This document shows, one piece after another, positions 8,981 through 17,032 of a DNA stretch of 64,000 bases (positions within the stretch are counted from its first letter, which is position 1; each line of letters opens with the position of its first letter). The stretch is from Rikenellaceae bacterium. GTDB lineage: Bacteria; Bacteroidota; Bacteroidia; Bacteroidales; Rikenellaceae. The notes below the pieces were generated by a model. The model worked only from the letters and a program-made list of their open reading frames with translations, had not been told where the DNA came from and did not search any database. The stretch covers positions 1 through 64,000 of the forward strand of contig SUZS01000007.1 in assembly GCA_015059785.1 (NCBI GenBank). The letters are read 5' to 3'. The position numbers and the translations under genes are program-made.

Positions 8981-9702
8981 TATTCAAATGCAATATACTT
9001 CCAACCATTTGGCGTGTAGCAGCCCACCTTACCCACTGTCGTGTCGTAGTATAGCGTACCCACAGGCACGGCTGTAGATGGTAGCTGACCGTTGTGGTAG
9101 ACCGTTGTTGAGGGCGCGCTGTCAAAGGCTCCGAGGGTAAAAGGCACGAAAGATACTGCCCAGTAACGACCAAAGTCTACACCCTGACGCGCATCATCCG
9201 AGCCGAGCTTTACCCAGCCGAAGTGTCGCTTAGGAAGGTACAATCCCTTTGGCGAGTAGACCTGTATGCAGGCGATATCTGGTGCCTGCTTGCCAATAAG
9301 CATCGTCAGACGGCAGGTCTCCGTTTTGTTCCAACCCTCAAAGAGGTGGCCTCCGTCTACAAAGGTTGTATGGGGCTTACTTGTACTGTTGTTCCAGCGG
9401 CCACGACCACCACGCACCGAGAGCATTGTGCGGCTCTCTAAAACTCCATCTACCGTAGCATATACTGGCTGCTCAGCGGTGTTAAAACCGTAGTTGTAGC
9501 GTACATCCTGCCACTTATCCCAAGTTGGGTCTACGGGCATACTTACTCTAAGGCAACCACTGACAGCGCGCTGTAGTGAGTCGACCTTTGCTGTAAGAGC
9601 TGCGACCTGCTTTGCCATCTCCCTGCGCGAGAGCCTTTCAGCTGACACTTGAAAACATAACATAGTGAGCACCAAAACTATAGCTCCTCCTGTAAGTCTC
9701 AT
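8980..9702 (-). CDS. Secreted protein of unknown function
   Basis: A 240-residue protein with a signal peptide (hydrophobic to about 21, ending VSAE) followed by a short heptad-rich helix (MAKQVAALTAKVDSLQRAV). The rest is rich in tyrosine, tryptophan and glycine. The ending GTLYYDTTVGKVGCYTPNGWKYI resembles the short strand-turn units found in tail-fibre-like or adhesion domains, but I do not recognise the family. It lies 2 nt after the SUI1 gene and its stop overlaps the GTG start of the barrel protein, so it is probably exported together with that protein and may act with it. Confidence 0.7.
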   Translation of the reverse strand: MRLTGGAIVLVLTMLCFQVSAERLSRREMAKQVAALTAKVDSLQRAVSGCLRVSMPVDPTWDKWQDVRYNYGFNTAEQPVYATVDGVLESRTMLSVRGGRGRWNNSTSKPHTTFVDGGHLFEGWNKTETCRLTMLIGKQAPDIACIQVYSPKGLYLPKRHFGWVKLGSDDARQGVDFGRYWAVSFVPFTLGAFDSAPSTTVYHNGQLPSTAVPVGTLYYDTTVGKVGCYTPNGWKYIAFE

Positions 9703-9704
9703 AA

Positions 9705-10043
9705 CTACACCTTTTTTGTTCTGCTATACCCCTCGTCAAGCAGAATCTGCAACACGCGGTCGCGATTCTCCCCCTGAATAATTATTTCGCCATCCTTTAC
9801 CGAGCCACCCACGCCAAGTTTGCGCTTGAGAGTCTTGCCAAGCTCTGTAAGGTCATCCTCACTGCCGACAAAGCCCTTGACAACAGTAGCGACCTTGCCT
9901 GCACGGCCGTGAGTATCTCGCCAGACGCGCAGATTCTGCCTATCTTTAGGCAGAGTCTCTACAGCCTCCGCTTCGCCATTATCATATTCAAAATTTGGGT
10001 TTGTGGAGTATACCACGCCCAATCTCTCTTTCCAGTCTGCCAT
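9705..10043 (-). CDS. yciH: SUI1/YciH-family translation factor
   Basis: A 112-residue protein of the eIF1/SUI1 fold, found as a stand-alone factor in many bacteria and thought to influence initiation fidelity. The typical core is visible: KVATVVKGF, LGKTLKRKLGVGGSVKDGEIIIQG and DRVLQILLDEGY. It starts the minus-strand operon leading to asd. A TACTTTTG box (complement of 10075-10082) lies about 32 nt upstream and partly overlaps the promoter region of the divergent DUF4435 gene. Confidence 0.9.
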   Translation of the reverse strand: MADWKERLGVVYSTNPNFEYDNGEAEAVETLPKDRQNLRVWRDTHGRAGKVATVVKGFVGSEDDLTELGKTLKRKLGVGGSVKDGEIIIQGENRDRVLQILLDEGYSRTKKV

Positions 10044-10090
10044 AATTTGTGTTTAATGTGTAACATTAACGCCACAAAAGTAATCAATAT

Positions 10091-10122
10091 TTTGTAGATT
10101 TTGGGGATATTTGCTATATTTG
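10091..10122 (+). promoter_or_regulatory. Promoter of the DUF4435 gene
   Basis: TTTG at 10091-10094, 20 nt, then TATATTTG at 10115-10122, an exact Bacteroidetes consensus. The ATG follows 21 nt after the -7 box. The box for the divergent yciH gene lies immediately to the left. Confidence 0.8.
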
Positions 10123-10143
10123 TTTCAAAGAAAGTGAGATGCT

Positions 10144-11223
10144 ATGACAAGAAGAACCGAAAATAGTGCAAAGCGACAGCAGAAGAAGATTGAAAAGATG
10201 CGTTCTCGTGCGCTTGCTTCTAGCAAGGTGGACCTCGCCTCGCTCCCCGAACCAATAAGAGTTGAGGATAACAAGACCCTTGTTCGGGTCTTTGTTGAGG
10301 GGTATGAGGATGTGGCATTCTGGCGCTGTATCTTTGATAACTTTACTAATCCATATCTGCGCTTTGAGATATCTGTGCCTACGCGTGAGGATTTGCCAAA
10401 GGGTAAGAAGGTGTTGATAAACAATGCCGACAAGGCAAATCAAACCCTGCTGCTGTGTATGGACTCGGACTTTGACTATCTGCTGAGCGATGATGATGAG
10501 CAGAGTAGACTCATTACAGAGCATCCATATATGTTTCACACCTACGCGTACGCTACGGAGAACTACCTCTGCTATGCACCCTCACTGCATAATGTATGTG
10601 TGAAGGCGACAAAGAACGATACCCGAATATTTAGCTTTGAGACCTTTCTGGCAGACTACTCAAGGACTATCCATCCACTCTTTTTATGGTATGTCTACTC
10701 GGCGAGTAAGCATACGGAAAATGTCTTTCCGCTATCAGATTTCAAGTCCTCTGTGCGCCTAAATTATCTCGATATTCCAGATAATGGCCGTAATACTATT
10801 CAGTGGCTTGAGCGTCAGGTTGCTCGTCGCCTACAAGCCCTTGAGTATCAGCACCCTGATATTGCCGAGGAGATTCCTCGCTTTGATGAGTATCTGCGTA
10901 AAAAGGGTGTTGAGCCAGAGCTTACATACCTCTTTATGCACGGCCATACGCTGATGGATAATGTTGTGATGATTATCCTGCACGATGTGTGCGAGAAGTT
11001 GCGCCAGATGTCGCTTGCAAAGATTGTCGCCTCGTCAAAGGAGGGTGTTGCGCTCAATAATGAGATGAGTAACTATAAAAACTGCCTTCGCTCTATCCGC
11101 GATGTGTTGCTCGATAACGACAACTACACCTCTTGCCCGCTCTATAAGATGCTTAAGGCAGATATCCAGCGATATATAGATGCCACTATCGCCACACAGC
11201 TCTCACAAGATAAGTCGCTGTAA
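10144..11223 (+). CDS. DUF4435 (TOPRIM-like) protein
   Basis: A 359-residue cytoplasmic protein with a basic N-terminus (about 1-28) and a DUF4435-type core. The motif VFVEGYEDVAFW (E52, E55) followed by LLLCMDSDFDYLL (D107, D109, D111) gives the glutamate plus D-x-D acidic set of a TOPRIM fold; YATENYLC follows. DUF4435 is the fold of AriB in the PARIS phage-defence system, where it pairs with an ABC ATPase AriA. No such ATPase is present here; the neighbours are yciH and a small secreted ORF. It could be a stand-alone nuclease with a defence or housekeeping role. The domain is fairly certain; the function is not. Confidence 0.7.
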   Translation: MTRRTENSAKRQQKKIEKMRSRALASSKVDLASLPEPIRVEDNKTLVRVFVEGYEDVAFWRCIFDNFTNPYLRFEISVPTREDLPKGKKVLINNADKANQTLLLCMDSDFDYLLSDDDEQSRLITEHPYMFHTYAYATENYLCYAPSLHNVCVKATKNDTRIFSFETFLADYSRTIHPLFLWYVYSASKHTENVFPLSDFKSSVRLNYLDIPDNGRNTIQWLERQVARRLQALEYQHPDIAEEIPRFDEYLRKKGVEPELTYLFMHGHTLMDNVVMIILHDVCEKLRQMSLAKIVASSKEGVALNNEMSNYKNCLRSIRDVLLDNDNYTSCPLYKMLKADIQRYIDATIATQLSQDKSL

Positions 11224-11224
11224 A

Positions 11225-11255
11225 TTTGCACTCTTGTAAATTATTACTATCTTTG
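11225..11255 (+). promoter_or_regulatory. Promoter ending 4 nt before an ATG
   Basis: TTTG (11225-11228), 19 nt, TATCTTTG (11248-11255). The next ATG begins at 11260, close to the expected start of transcription, so the first mRNA codon may be the start codon (leaderless). Confidence 0.7.
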
Positions 11256-11259
11256 TGCG

Positions 11260-11628
11260 ATGTTGAGATTGGTCTACATAGTGCTACTGTCGCTCTGCTC
11301 ATTTATCTTTGGGCAGGGTGTTGTTGTCGCCTCGAATAACAGCGAGCAGAATAGTGTAGCCGAGGTGGTGGCAAACCGCTTTACACAGCAGTTAGAGTGT
11401 GCGCATAGGTGCAATAACTCAGCTGAGCGTACACATAGCATCACTGTGCCAGCCACTACAACAACACTCTCTGGTACGCGTGTGCAGCATCGTGTAGATA
11501 TCTGCGCAGTGCCACAGATTGCTGTCGGAGCGAAGGTAAATTTCTCTATACGATTTTCTCTCTATCGTATTTGTTGTAAGCGAGTTATAGATTACTATCT
11601 ATACACTCTCTGTTGTTTGCGATTGTGA
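11260..11628 (+). CDS. Small secreted protein, unknown
   Basis: A 122-residue ORF with a clear signal-peptide-like start (MLRLVYIVLLSLCSFIFG to about VVVAS), a polar middle with four cysteines and a hydrophobic C-terminus ending YYLYTLCCLRL. It has no recognised domain. The only ATG lies 4 nt after a strong -7 box, so if real it is probably read from a leaderless mRNA. It could instead be part of the leader of the next gene. Codon content is less typical than in its neighbours, which keeps confidence moderate. Confidence 0.5.
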   Translation: MLRLVYIVLLSLCSFIFGQGVVVASNNSEQNSVAEVVANRFTQQLECAHRCNNSAERTHSITVPATTTTLSGTRVQHRVDICAVPQIAVGAKVNFSIRFSLYRICCKRVIDYYLYTLCCLRL

Positions 11629-11684
11629 TTTGTCTTCCCATTTACGGATAGATTAGTTACAAATTTTTAACAACAGATAAACCA

Positions 11685-12182
11685 ATGAATAAGATGAAAT
11701 TTTACGAGGCATTGTATGCTTCGTCACAGAGCATTGTGGCTCGTCGCAGAACTATTGTTCTGCCAATTTTAGTAATTATTGCAGGTATCGCCCTGCCATA
11801 TGTATGTATGAGCATCTTTGGAGATGCAAAATATGATGATCTAAACTCGTCAATGGTTCTTATTGGCATCGCTCTTGCCGTAGGCGGTGGTGTATGGCTG
11901 CTCGGTCGCCTTGTTGGTAGTGGAGAGCCTTATCACAAGGATAAGGGGTGTTTCCTTACCACTCGTACGCTCTCTTTTGACCGCTCTCGCCGCTTAGAGG
12001 TGCTCAATGCTATCGGTAGTGGCGACGCTGCAAAACTCTTTGCACTGCCAACTTGCGAGGTGTCGGCTCTCTGTGTTATGGTTAGCCATACTGCGGATAA
12101 CTCTTTTGTTGCAGCTCAGGCTTTTGAGTATGCCGAGCTGGAGTATAGAGAGCTTTGTGGCGTTACTGTACTCAAAAAATAG
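11685..12182 (+). CDS. Two-helix membrane protein, unknown
   Basis: A 165-residue protein with two hydrophobic segments (about 23-44 and 58-77, the second IGIALAVGGGVWLLGRLVG) and a cytoplasmic C-terminal region rich in short helices. I do not recognise a family. It follows the small secreted ORF by 56 nt and precedes the K+/H+ antiporter by 41 nt, so all three may be one transcript. Coding is supported by length, codon use and operon position. Confidence 0.7.
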   Translation: MNKMKFYEALYASSQSIVARRRTIVLPILVIIAGIALPYVCMSIFGDAKYDDLNSSMVLIGIALAVGGGVWLLGRLVGSGEPYHKDKGCFLTTRTLSFDRSRRLEVLNAIGSGDAAKLFALPTCEVSALCVMVSHTADNSFVAAQAFEYAELEYRELCGVTVLKK

Positions 12183-12223
12183 ACAATAAACAGATTAAAT
12201 AGACAAAAAATTAGTTAGGGGTA

Positions 12224-13717
12224 ATGGAGATAACAACAGAAAATTTTCTATTAATTGGTGCTATACTGCTCTTTGTAGCTGTGCTCGCTGGTAAAGTAGC
12301 CTACCGACTTGGCACTCCTGCATTGTTGCTCTTCTTGGGTGTGGGTATCTTCTTTGGATACGACATCCTCTCGTTTAACTCGCCTGAGCTGACGCAGTTT
12401 ATGGGTATGATTGCGCTGAGCATCATCCTATTTTCTGGCGGTATGGATACCAAATTCTCGGAAATACGCTCTGTTATGCTCCCCGGAGTGATACTCGCCA
12501 CTGTTGGTGTGCTGCTTACGGCACTATTGCTGGGCGGGTTTATCTACGCAATATCACCTTTGGTGGGTGCAGGGTTGAGCTTCCCGCTCTCCCTGCTCCT
12601 TGCCTCTACTATGTCATCTACCGACTCGGCATCCGTATTCTCAATCCTTAGAACAAAGAGGCAGGGACTTAATGAAAACCTGCGCCCACTTCTTGAGCTT
12701 GAGAGTGGCTCTAACGACCCTGTGGCTTATATTCTTGTGGTGCTACTTGTGGGTGTGCTCTCGCCAGTTGGCGAGGCTATGAGTATCGGAGCAAGCGTTG
12801 TGATGTTCCTTGTGCAGATGGTTGTAGGTGCCCTTGCGGGCTATGGCTTTGGTCGCGCGGCTGTCTGGACGATGAATAAGATAAACATCTCTAACTCTTC
12901 GCTCTACTCTGTGCTGCTGTTAGCATTCGTATTTCTGACATTCTCATTTACAACTCTTGTGCACGGCAACGGATTTTTGGCTGTATATATCGCAGGGCTT
13001 GTTGTCGGAAATATGAAGATTGTCCACAAGCGCACTGTGGTCTCATTCTTTGATGGCGTTACTTGGTTGGTGCAGATTATTATGTTCATTATGCTGGGTC
13101 TGCTTGTAAACACCCGCTCGCTGCTTCAGCCCTCAACACTTATCCTCGGTGGTGCGGTGGCTATCTTTATGACTATCGTTGCTCGCCCCGTTGCGGTGTA
13201 TATCTGTATGCTGCCATTTAAGAAGTTCTCTGCTAAGGCTCGCGCCTATGTCAGCTGGGTGGGCCTGCGCGGTGCTGTGCCAATCATCTTTGCAACATAT
13301 CCTCTTGTGGCAGATGTGCCAAGCGCAGAGCTTATTTTTAATGTGGTCTTTATTGTTACCATAATCTCGCTTACATTGCAGGGTACAACCGTCAGCGGTA
13401 TGGCAAATGCTCTCGGCGTAGCTAAGGAGGAGCGCGAAAGCTCCTTTGGTGACGCCTTCCAAGATCGTATGAAGTCCGCCTTTACCGAGGTAGATGTCAA
13501 TGAACAACTGTTGGCGCCAGGAAATACCCTCAGCCTTATCAACCTTCCGCAGCACACCCTTGTTATTATGGTCTGCCGCGATGGTGACTACTTCGTCCCT
13601 CAGGGAGATACCCCTCTTATGCTCGGCGATAAACTCTTAATCCTCTCTGACCGTAATGAGGAGTTGCAGGCACAATATAAAGAGTTGGGGTTGGACGAGG
13701 TTATAAAATTTACCTAA
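12224..13717 (+). CDS. K+/H+ antiporter, CPA1 family with RCK_C tail
   Basis: A 497-residue inner-membrane cation/proton antiporter of the NhaP2/CvrA type. About twelve membrane segments fill residues 1-385; STMSSTDSASVFSIL and LELESGSNDPVAY carry the conserved acidic ion-binding positions of the Na_H_Exchanger domain. The tail (about 415-495, LPQHTLVIMVCRDGDYFVPQGDT) is an RCK_C (TrkA_C) domain, known in other bacteria to bind c-di-AMP. Likely role: potassium efflux and pH/turgor control. A P element starts 4 nt after the stop. Confidence 0.9.
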   Translation: MEITTENFLLIGAILLFVAVLAGKVAYRLGTPALLLFLGVGIFFGYDILSFNSPELTQFMGMIALSIILFSGGMDTKFSEIRSVMLPGVILATVGVLLTALLLGGFIYAISPLVGAGLSFPLSLLLASTMSSTDSASVFSILRTKRQGLNENLRPLLELESGSNDPVAYILVVLLVGVLSPVGEAMSIGASVVMFLVQMVVGALAGYGFGRAAVWTMNKINISNSSLYSVLLLAFVFLTFSFTTLVHGNGFLAVYIAGLVVGNMKIVHKRTVVSFFDGVTWLVQIIMFIMLGLLVNTRSLLQPSTLILGGAVAIFMTIVARPVAVYICMLPFKKFSAKARAYVSWVGLRGAVPIIFATYPLVADVPSAELIFNVVFIVTIISLTLQGTTVSGMANALGVAKEERESSFGDAFQDRMKSAFTEVDVNEQLLAPGNTLSLINLPQHTLVIMVCRDGDYFVPQGDTPLMLGDKLLILSDRNEELQAQYKELGLDEVIKFT

Positions 13718-13720
13718 TAT

Positions 13721-13848
13721 ATTTGTCGTGATAGCGGGGTATCTACTTCCGCTAGCCTATAAAAGTAGCAAAGGGTCGTACGCATTAGTACTACCCTTCG
13801 CTGTTTTATAGCCCGAGCGTTGTATATACCCCGCTCTGACGACAAAAT
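13721..13848 (+). repeat. Stop-anchored palindromic element P, copy 2
   Basis: Left arm ATTTGTCGTGATAGCGGGG (13721-13739), right arm ending CCCCGCTCTGACGACAAAAT (13829-13848). Inner helices: TAC/GTA, CGCT/AGCG (within CCGCTA and CGAGCG), CTATAAAA/TTTTATAG, AAGGGT/ACCCTT and apex GTAC-GCATTA-GTAC (13778-13791). It lies 4 nt after the antiporter stop. Confidence 0.85.
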
Positions 13849-13913
13849 AGGGCGGTGCTCTAATTGCGTTTTGCCGAGCATTGTATCTACCGCGTTATCA
13901 AGACAAAATGCGG
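13849..13913. repeat. Degenerate second right half of a P element
   Basis: GAGCATTGTATCTACCGCG and AAGACAAAAT (about 13874-13908) match the right half of element P with several substitutions. It is flanked by two copies of GCGGTGCTCTAATTG (13852-13866 and 13909-13923), suggesting tandem duplication of the element's downstream flank. Confidence 0.6.
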
Positions 13914-13940
13914 TGCTCTAATTGAACTAAAATATTGATT

Positions 13941-13978
13941 TTAAGGAGTTTAACGACAACTATTCTTAAACTCCTTAA
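13941..13978. terminator. Bidirectional terminator between convergent genes
   Basis: TTAAGGAGTTTAA (13941-13953) and TTAAACTCCTTAA (13966-13978) form a perfect 13-bp stem with a 12-nt loop between the convergent antiporter and S1/P1 nuclease genes. Confidence 0.6.
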
Positions 13979-13990
13979 TCTCTTTAACTG

Positions 13991-14764
13991 CTATTTGCCG
14001 AAGTAGAGGTTGAGTAGGTATGCAAGGCGGTAGCCAGCATACTGCATCTGCTTGTTTACAAGCTCTGTAGAGAGCTCTATAGTGTCATCTCTAAGAACTG
14101 GGGTGTTGTGGGGGTTCCACTCGTATATAACCTTATTGTCGCTACCAATCTGGTGTACCCAGTCGTGCAAATCGCCCTTAGTAATCTTCTTAATCTGACC
14201 CTTCTTCAGCACATCAAGCTCGGCAGCAATGTCATTATCCTTCTTGCCCTTGTGAATCAGCTGAGGCATCTTGTCATATAGGCCATGGAATGCCTTATAC
14301 TCCTTGCCATTAAGTGTGCAAGGCCAGAAGCAACGAGGCCCCGGAACATAAGAGTGTGTAGGGCAGTGCAAATCGCCCACAAAGTGCAGAAGCATACGCA
14401 GATTCATAATCACTGCGCTGTCCGTTAGCTGCTCATACTTACGCAGGTTGTAGTCTGCAACCTTCAGTGCGTGTACACAGTCACCCTTGTAGAGGCGAGG
14501 GTTTGGGTCGTAAACACTCTGCTCATCCACATTATAGACATGCCAAGCTGTTGTGTAGGCAATAGGCTTATCCTTGCGGTGGACATCCATCCATACTGCC
14601 TCCTTCTTCAGGTCATAGTTCATATACTTAGAGATATTCTCCTTAGCCTTCTCTGTAAGGTTGCGCTGTGCAATCTCTACAATTACGCGGTGACCTACGC
14701 CACCCCAGCCAAGTGCCTGAAAGCAGAGCACTGCGGCTGCTACAAATGTTAGTGCTTTTCTCAT
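13991..14764 (-). CDS. S1/P1-family nuclease, paralogue 1
   Basis: A 257-residue secreted zinc nuclease. After the signal peptide (about 1-19) the mature protein would start at W20, which with H25 forms part of the tri-zinc site in this family. Further ligands are D60 (VWMDVHRKD), H75 (TTAWHVYN), the HFVGDLHCPTH motif and AFHGLYD. S1/P1 enzymes cut single-stranded DNA/RNA and some release 3' phosphates. It lies 12 nt after a close paralogue, so the pair arose by tandem duplication and is co-transcribed. It may supply nucleotides from extracellular nucleic acid together with deoD upstream. Confidence 0.88.
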   Translation of the reverse strand: MRKALTFVAAAVLCFQALGWGGVGHRVIVEIAQRNLTEKAKENISKYMNYDLKKEAVWMDVHRKDKPIAYTTAWHVYNVDEQSVYDPNPRLYKGDCVHALKVADYNLRKYEQLTDSAVIMNLRMLLHFVGDLHCPTHSYVPGPRCFWPCTLNGKEYKAFHGLYDKMPQLIHKGKKDNDIAAELDVLKKGQIKKITKGDLHDWVHQIGSDNKVIYEWNPHNTPVLRDDTIELSTELVNKQMQYAGYRLAYLLNLYFGK

Positions 14765-14776
14765 CTTTATTAGTTT

Positions 14777-15562
14777 TTAGTTGTCAAAATATTCGTTTAG
14801 TTTGGCTGCCAGACGATATCCCGCATTACGAAGCTGACGCTCAACTATCGGTTGCGACTTCTCGATAGTTTTTGGGTCAAGGTCGTAGGTGCCTATAGGG
14901 TTTATTTCGTAAATCTCTGCGCTTACTGCTGCCGCATCACACGCCCACTCTACGATACCTCCCTTAACTACGCGCTTAATTTCGCCCTTTTTTGTGTTGT
15001 CTATCTTCGCAGCAATGGCATCTGGATTAGCCTTCTTGCCGTAAATCATCATCGGAATTTTGTCGTATATAGGGTGGAACTTAACCCACTCCTTGCCATT
15101 GAGCTTGCACTTCCAGATAGTCTTCACACCCTCAATATGTGTATGAACTGGGCAGTGCATATCGCCCATAAAGTGAATCAGCATTCGGATGTTGAAAATA
15201 GCCGCGCTGTCAGAAAGATTCTTGTAGTTCTCACTGCCAAGATTGTACTCCGACAGAGCAAGCGCATAGACCACATCACCACCCTCTGCAAGGCGGTAGT
15301 TAGGGTCGTATCGCAAGTTCTTGTCACACGCAAAGACATGATAGTGAGTAGTATAGGCTATCGGCTCGTCTCGGCGGTGCTCATCCATCCATACGGCATC
15401 CTTTTTGAGGTCGTAGTTGATATACTTTGCAATATTCGCCTTTGTGCGTTCGGTAAGGTGTCGCTGCGCAACGGCAATGACAATCTCGTGGCCCAAGCGT
15501 CCCCACACCAAAGAAGTCGAGCAAATGGCAAGGGCGCACAGAGTTAAAAGTACTCTTTTCAT
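14777..15562 (-). CDS. S1/P1-family nuclease, paralogue 2
   Basis: A 261-residue paralogue of the adjacent gene with a signal peptide ending near LVWGRLGH, again placing tryptophan and histidine at the mature N-terminus. Zinc-ligand motifs are complete: VWMDEHRRD, THYHVFA, HFMGDMHCPVH and KFHPIYD. Exported phosphodiesterase/nuclease acting on single-stranded nucleic acids. It starts 6 nt after the deoD stop, which suggests a nucleic-acid salvage operon: nucleases outside, purine nucleoside phosphorylase inside. Confidence 0.88.
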   Translation of the reverse strand: MKRVLLTLCALAICSTSLVWGRLGHEIVIAVAQRHLTERTKANIAKYINYDLKKDAVWMDEHRRDEPIAYTTHYHVFACDKNLRYDPNYRLAEGGDVVYALALSEYNLGSENYKNLSDSAAIFNIRMLIHFMGDMHCPVHTHIEGVKTIWKCKLNGKEWVKFHPIYDKIPMMIYGKKANPDAIAAKIDNTKKGEIKRVVKGGIVEWACDAAAVSAEIYEINPIGTYDLDPKTIEKSQPIVERQLRNAGYRLAAKLNEYFDN

Positions 15563-15568
15563 AGGCTC

Positions 15569-16273
15569 TTAGATAATCTCAAAGGCAATCTCCATCATAT
15601 CTGTAAAGGTCTTCTCGCGCTGCTCAGCAGTGGTCTCCTCGTGAGTGACGAGCGAGTCTGAGATAGTGCAGATGCACAGAGCCTCGTTACCACTTCTTGC
15701 TGCGTTCATATAGAGAGCCGAAGCCTCCATCTCTACTGCCAGCACGCCCATCTTCTGCCAGCTCTTCCACGCCTCAGGGTCGTCGTTGTAGAATATCTCA
15801 CTTGCAAGGATATTTCCCACGCGGAAGTTTATGCCCATGCTCTCCGCCTTCTCTACCGCTGCGCGAAGCAGGTTAAAATCGGCTATAGGTGCAAAAGTGC
15901 CAGGCAGACGGAACTGCGCTGCAAAGTTTGAGTTGTCACACGCACCCTGTGCAATGACAATATCTCCAATATGTAGGTCTGGGTGGTATGCACCCGCAGA
16001 GCCTGTACGGATAATGCGCTTTACGCCGTAGAAGTTGTATAGCTCAAAGGTGTAAATGCCGATAGACGAGATACCCATTCCGTGACCCATTACAGATACT
16101 CGCTTGCCCTTGTAAGTTCCTGTATAGCAATACATTCCGCGTACTTGATTTACAAGTGTCGGATTCTCAAGATAACGCTCTGCCATAAACTTGGCACGCA
16201 GGGGATCACCCGCCATAATAACCTTCTCGGCAATCTCGCCCGCCTTTGCTCCAATATGAGGTGTAGGTGTCAT
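15569..16273 (-). CDS. deoD: Purine nucleoside phosphorylase (DeoD type)
   Basis: Phosphorolysis of purine (deoxy)nucleosides to base and (deoxy)ribose 1-phosphate in the cytoplasm. The 234-residue length fits the hexameric DeoD family. Visible motifs: GDPLRAKFMAERYL, MGHGMGISSIGIYTFEL, RTGSAGAYH and the active-site EMEASALY followed by CTISDSLVTHE. It is the first gene of a three-gene operon with two S1/P1 nucleases. A TAAATTTG box (complement of 16301-16308) lies 27 nt upstream. Confidence 0.96.
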   Translation of the reverse strand: MTPTPHIGAKAGEIAEKVIMAGDPLRAKFMAERYLENPTLVNQVRGMYCYTGTYKGKRVSVMGHGMGISSIGIYTFELYNFYGVKRIIRTGSAGAYHPDLHIGDIVIAQGACDNSNFAAQFRLPGTFAPIADFNLLRAAVEKAESMGINFRVGNILASEIFYNDDPEAWKSWQKMGVLAVEMEASALYMNAARSGNEALCICTISDSLVTHEETTAEQREKTFTDMMEIAFEII

Positions 16274-16368
16274 AATATTTGTTGGTTAAAAATTCACAGA
16301 CAAATTTACTAAAAAAAGTTGATTTGCGAAAAAAATCTTATTACCTTCGTACAATAAAGTGCAAAAAA

Positions 16369-17031
16369 ATGGATGTTCGTATAGCTCAAGACTGGAAAGA
16401 GATTCTTTGTGAAGAGTTTAGTAAGCCCTACTTTACAGAGCTTGTAGAGTTTGTGCGCGCGGAGTATGCCGCAGGGGAGGTCTTCCCGAAGGGAAGGGAT
16501 ATCTTCCGCGCCTTTGATAAGTGCCCTTTTGAAAAGTTGAAGGTCGTTATTATCGGTCAAGACCCCTACCATGGCGTGGGTCAGGCAAATGGCCTCTGCT
16601 TCTCTGTTGGCGAGGGTGTGCCATTTCCGCCATCGTTGCAGAATATCTTTAAGGAGGTGAATACAGATACGGGCGCACCTATCCCTACAAGCGGAAACCT
16701 TGACCGCTGGGCAGAGCAGGGGGTGCTTCTGCTCAACGCTGTGCTCACTGTAAGGGCTCATCAAGCAGCCTCACACGCGGGTCGTGGCTGGGAGCAGTTT
16801 ACAGATGCTGTTGTTCGTGCTATCGCTACTCGCAAGCAGGGCGTTGTCTATATGCTCTGGGGAAGTTATGCACAGCGCAAGGGTGCTATCGCCGACCCAA
16901 ATAACAATTTGATTCTCAAGAGTGTACACCCTTCGCCACTCTCATCATATCGCGGATTTTTTGGGTGCCGTCACTTCTCAAAGGCAAATGAGTATCTGGC
17001 AAGTGTCGGTCGTGAACAGATAGTTTGGTAA
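16369..17031 (+). CDS. ung: Uracil-DNA glycosylase
   Basis: Removes uracil from DNA as the first step of base excision repair. Motif A GQDPYHGVGQANG contains the catalytic aspartate (D65) and water-binding H68; the leucine-loop motif HPSPLSSYRGFFG is near the C-terminus. The ATG at 16369 (MDVRIAQDW) gives 220 residues; the reading frame is open for 30 codons further upstream, but those lie within the promoter region, where TACCTTCG resembles a -7 box. Confidence 0.95.
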   Translation: MDVRIAQDWKEILCEEFSKPYFTELVEFVRAEYAAGEVFPKGRDIFRAFDKCPFEKLKVVIIGQDPYHGVGQANGLCFSVGEGVPFPPSLQNIFKEVNTDTGAPIPTSGNLDRWAEQGVLLLNAVLTVRAHQAASHAGRGWEQFTDAVVRAIATRKQGVVYMLWGSYAQRKGAIADPNNNLILKSVHPSPLSSYRGFFGCRHFSKANEYLASVGREQIVW

Positions 17032-17032
17032 T

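Noticed and set aside
11260..11628. Reading the small secreted ORF as only a leader of the next gene
   Set aside because: Not adopted because the signal-peptide-like start and its exact distance from the promoter favour translation, but the call is kept at moderate confidence.
14852..15547. Open frame of 231 codons on the plus strand
   Set aside because: It is the antisense shadow of the second S1/P1 nuclease; no promoter, no recognisable domain, atypical composition.
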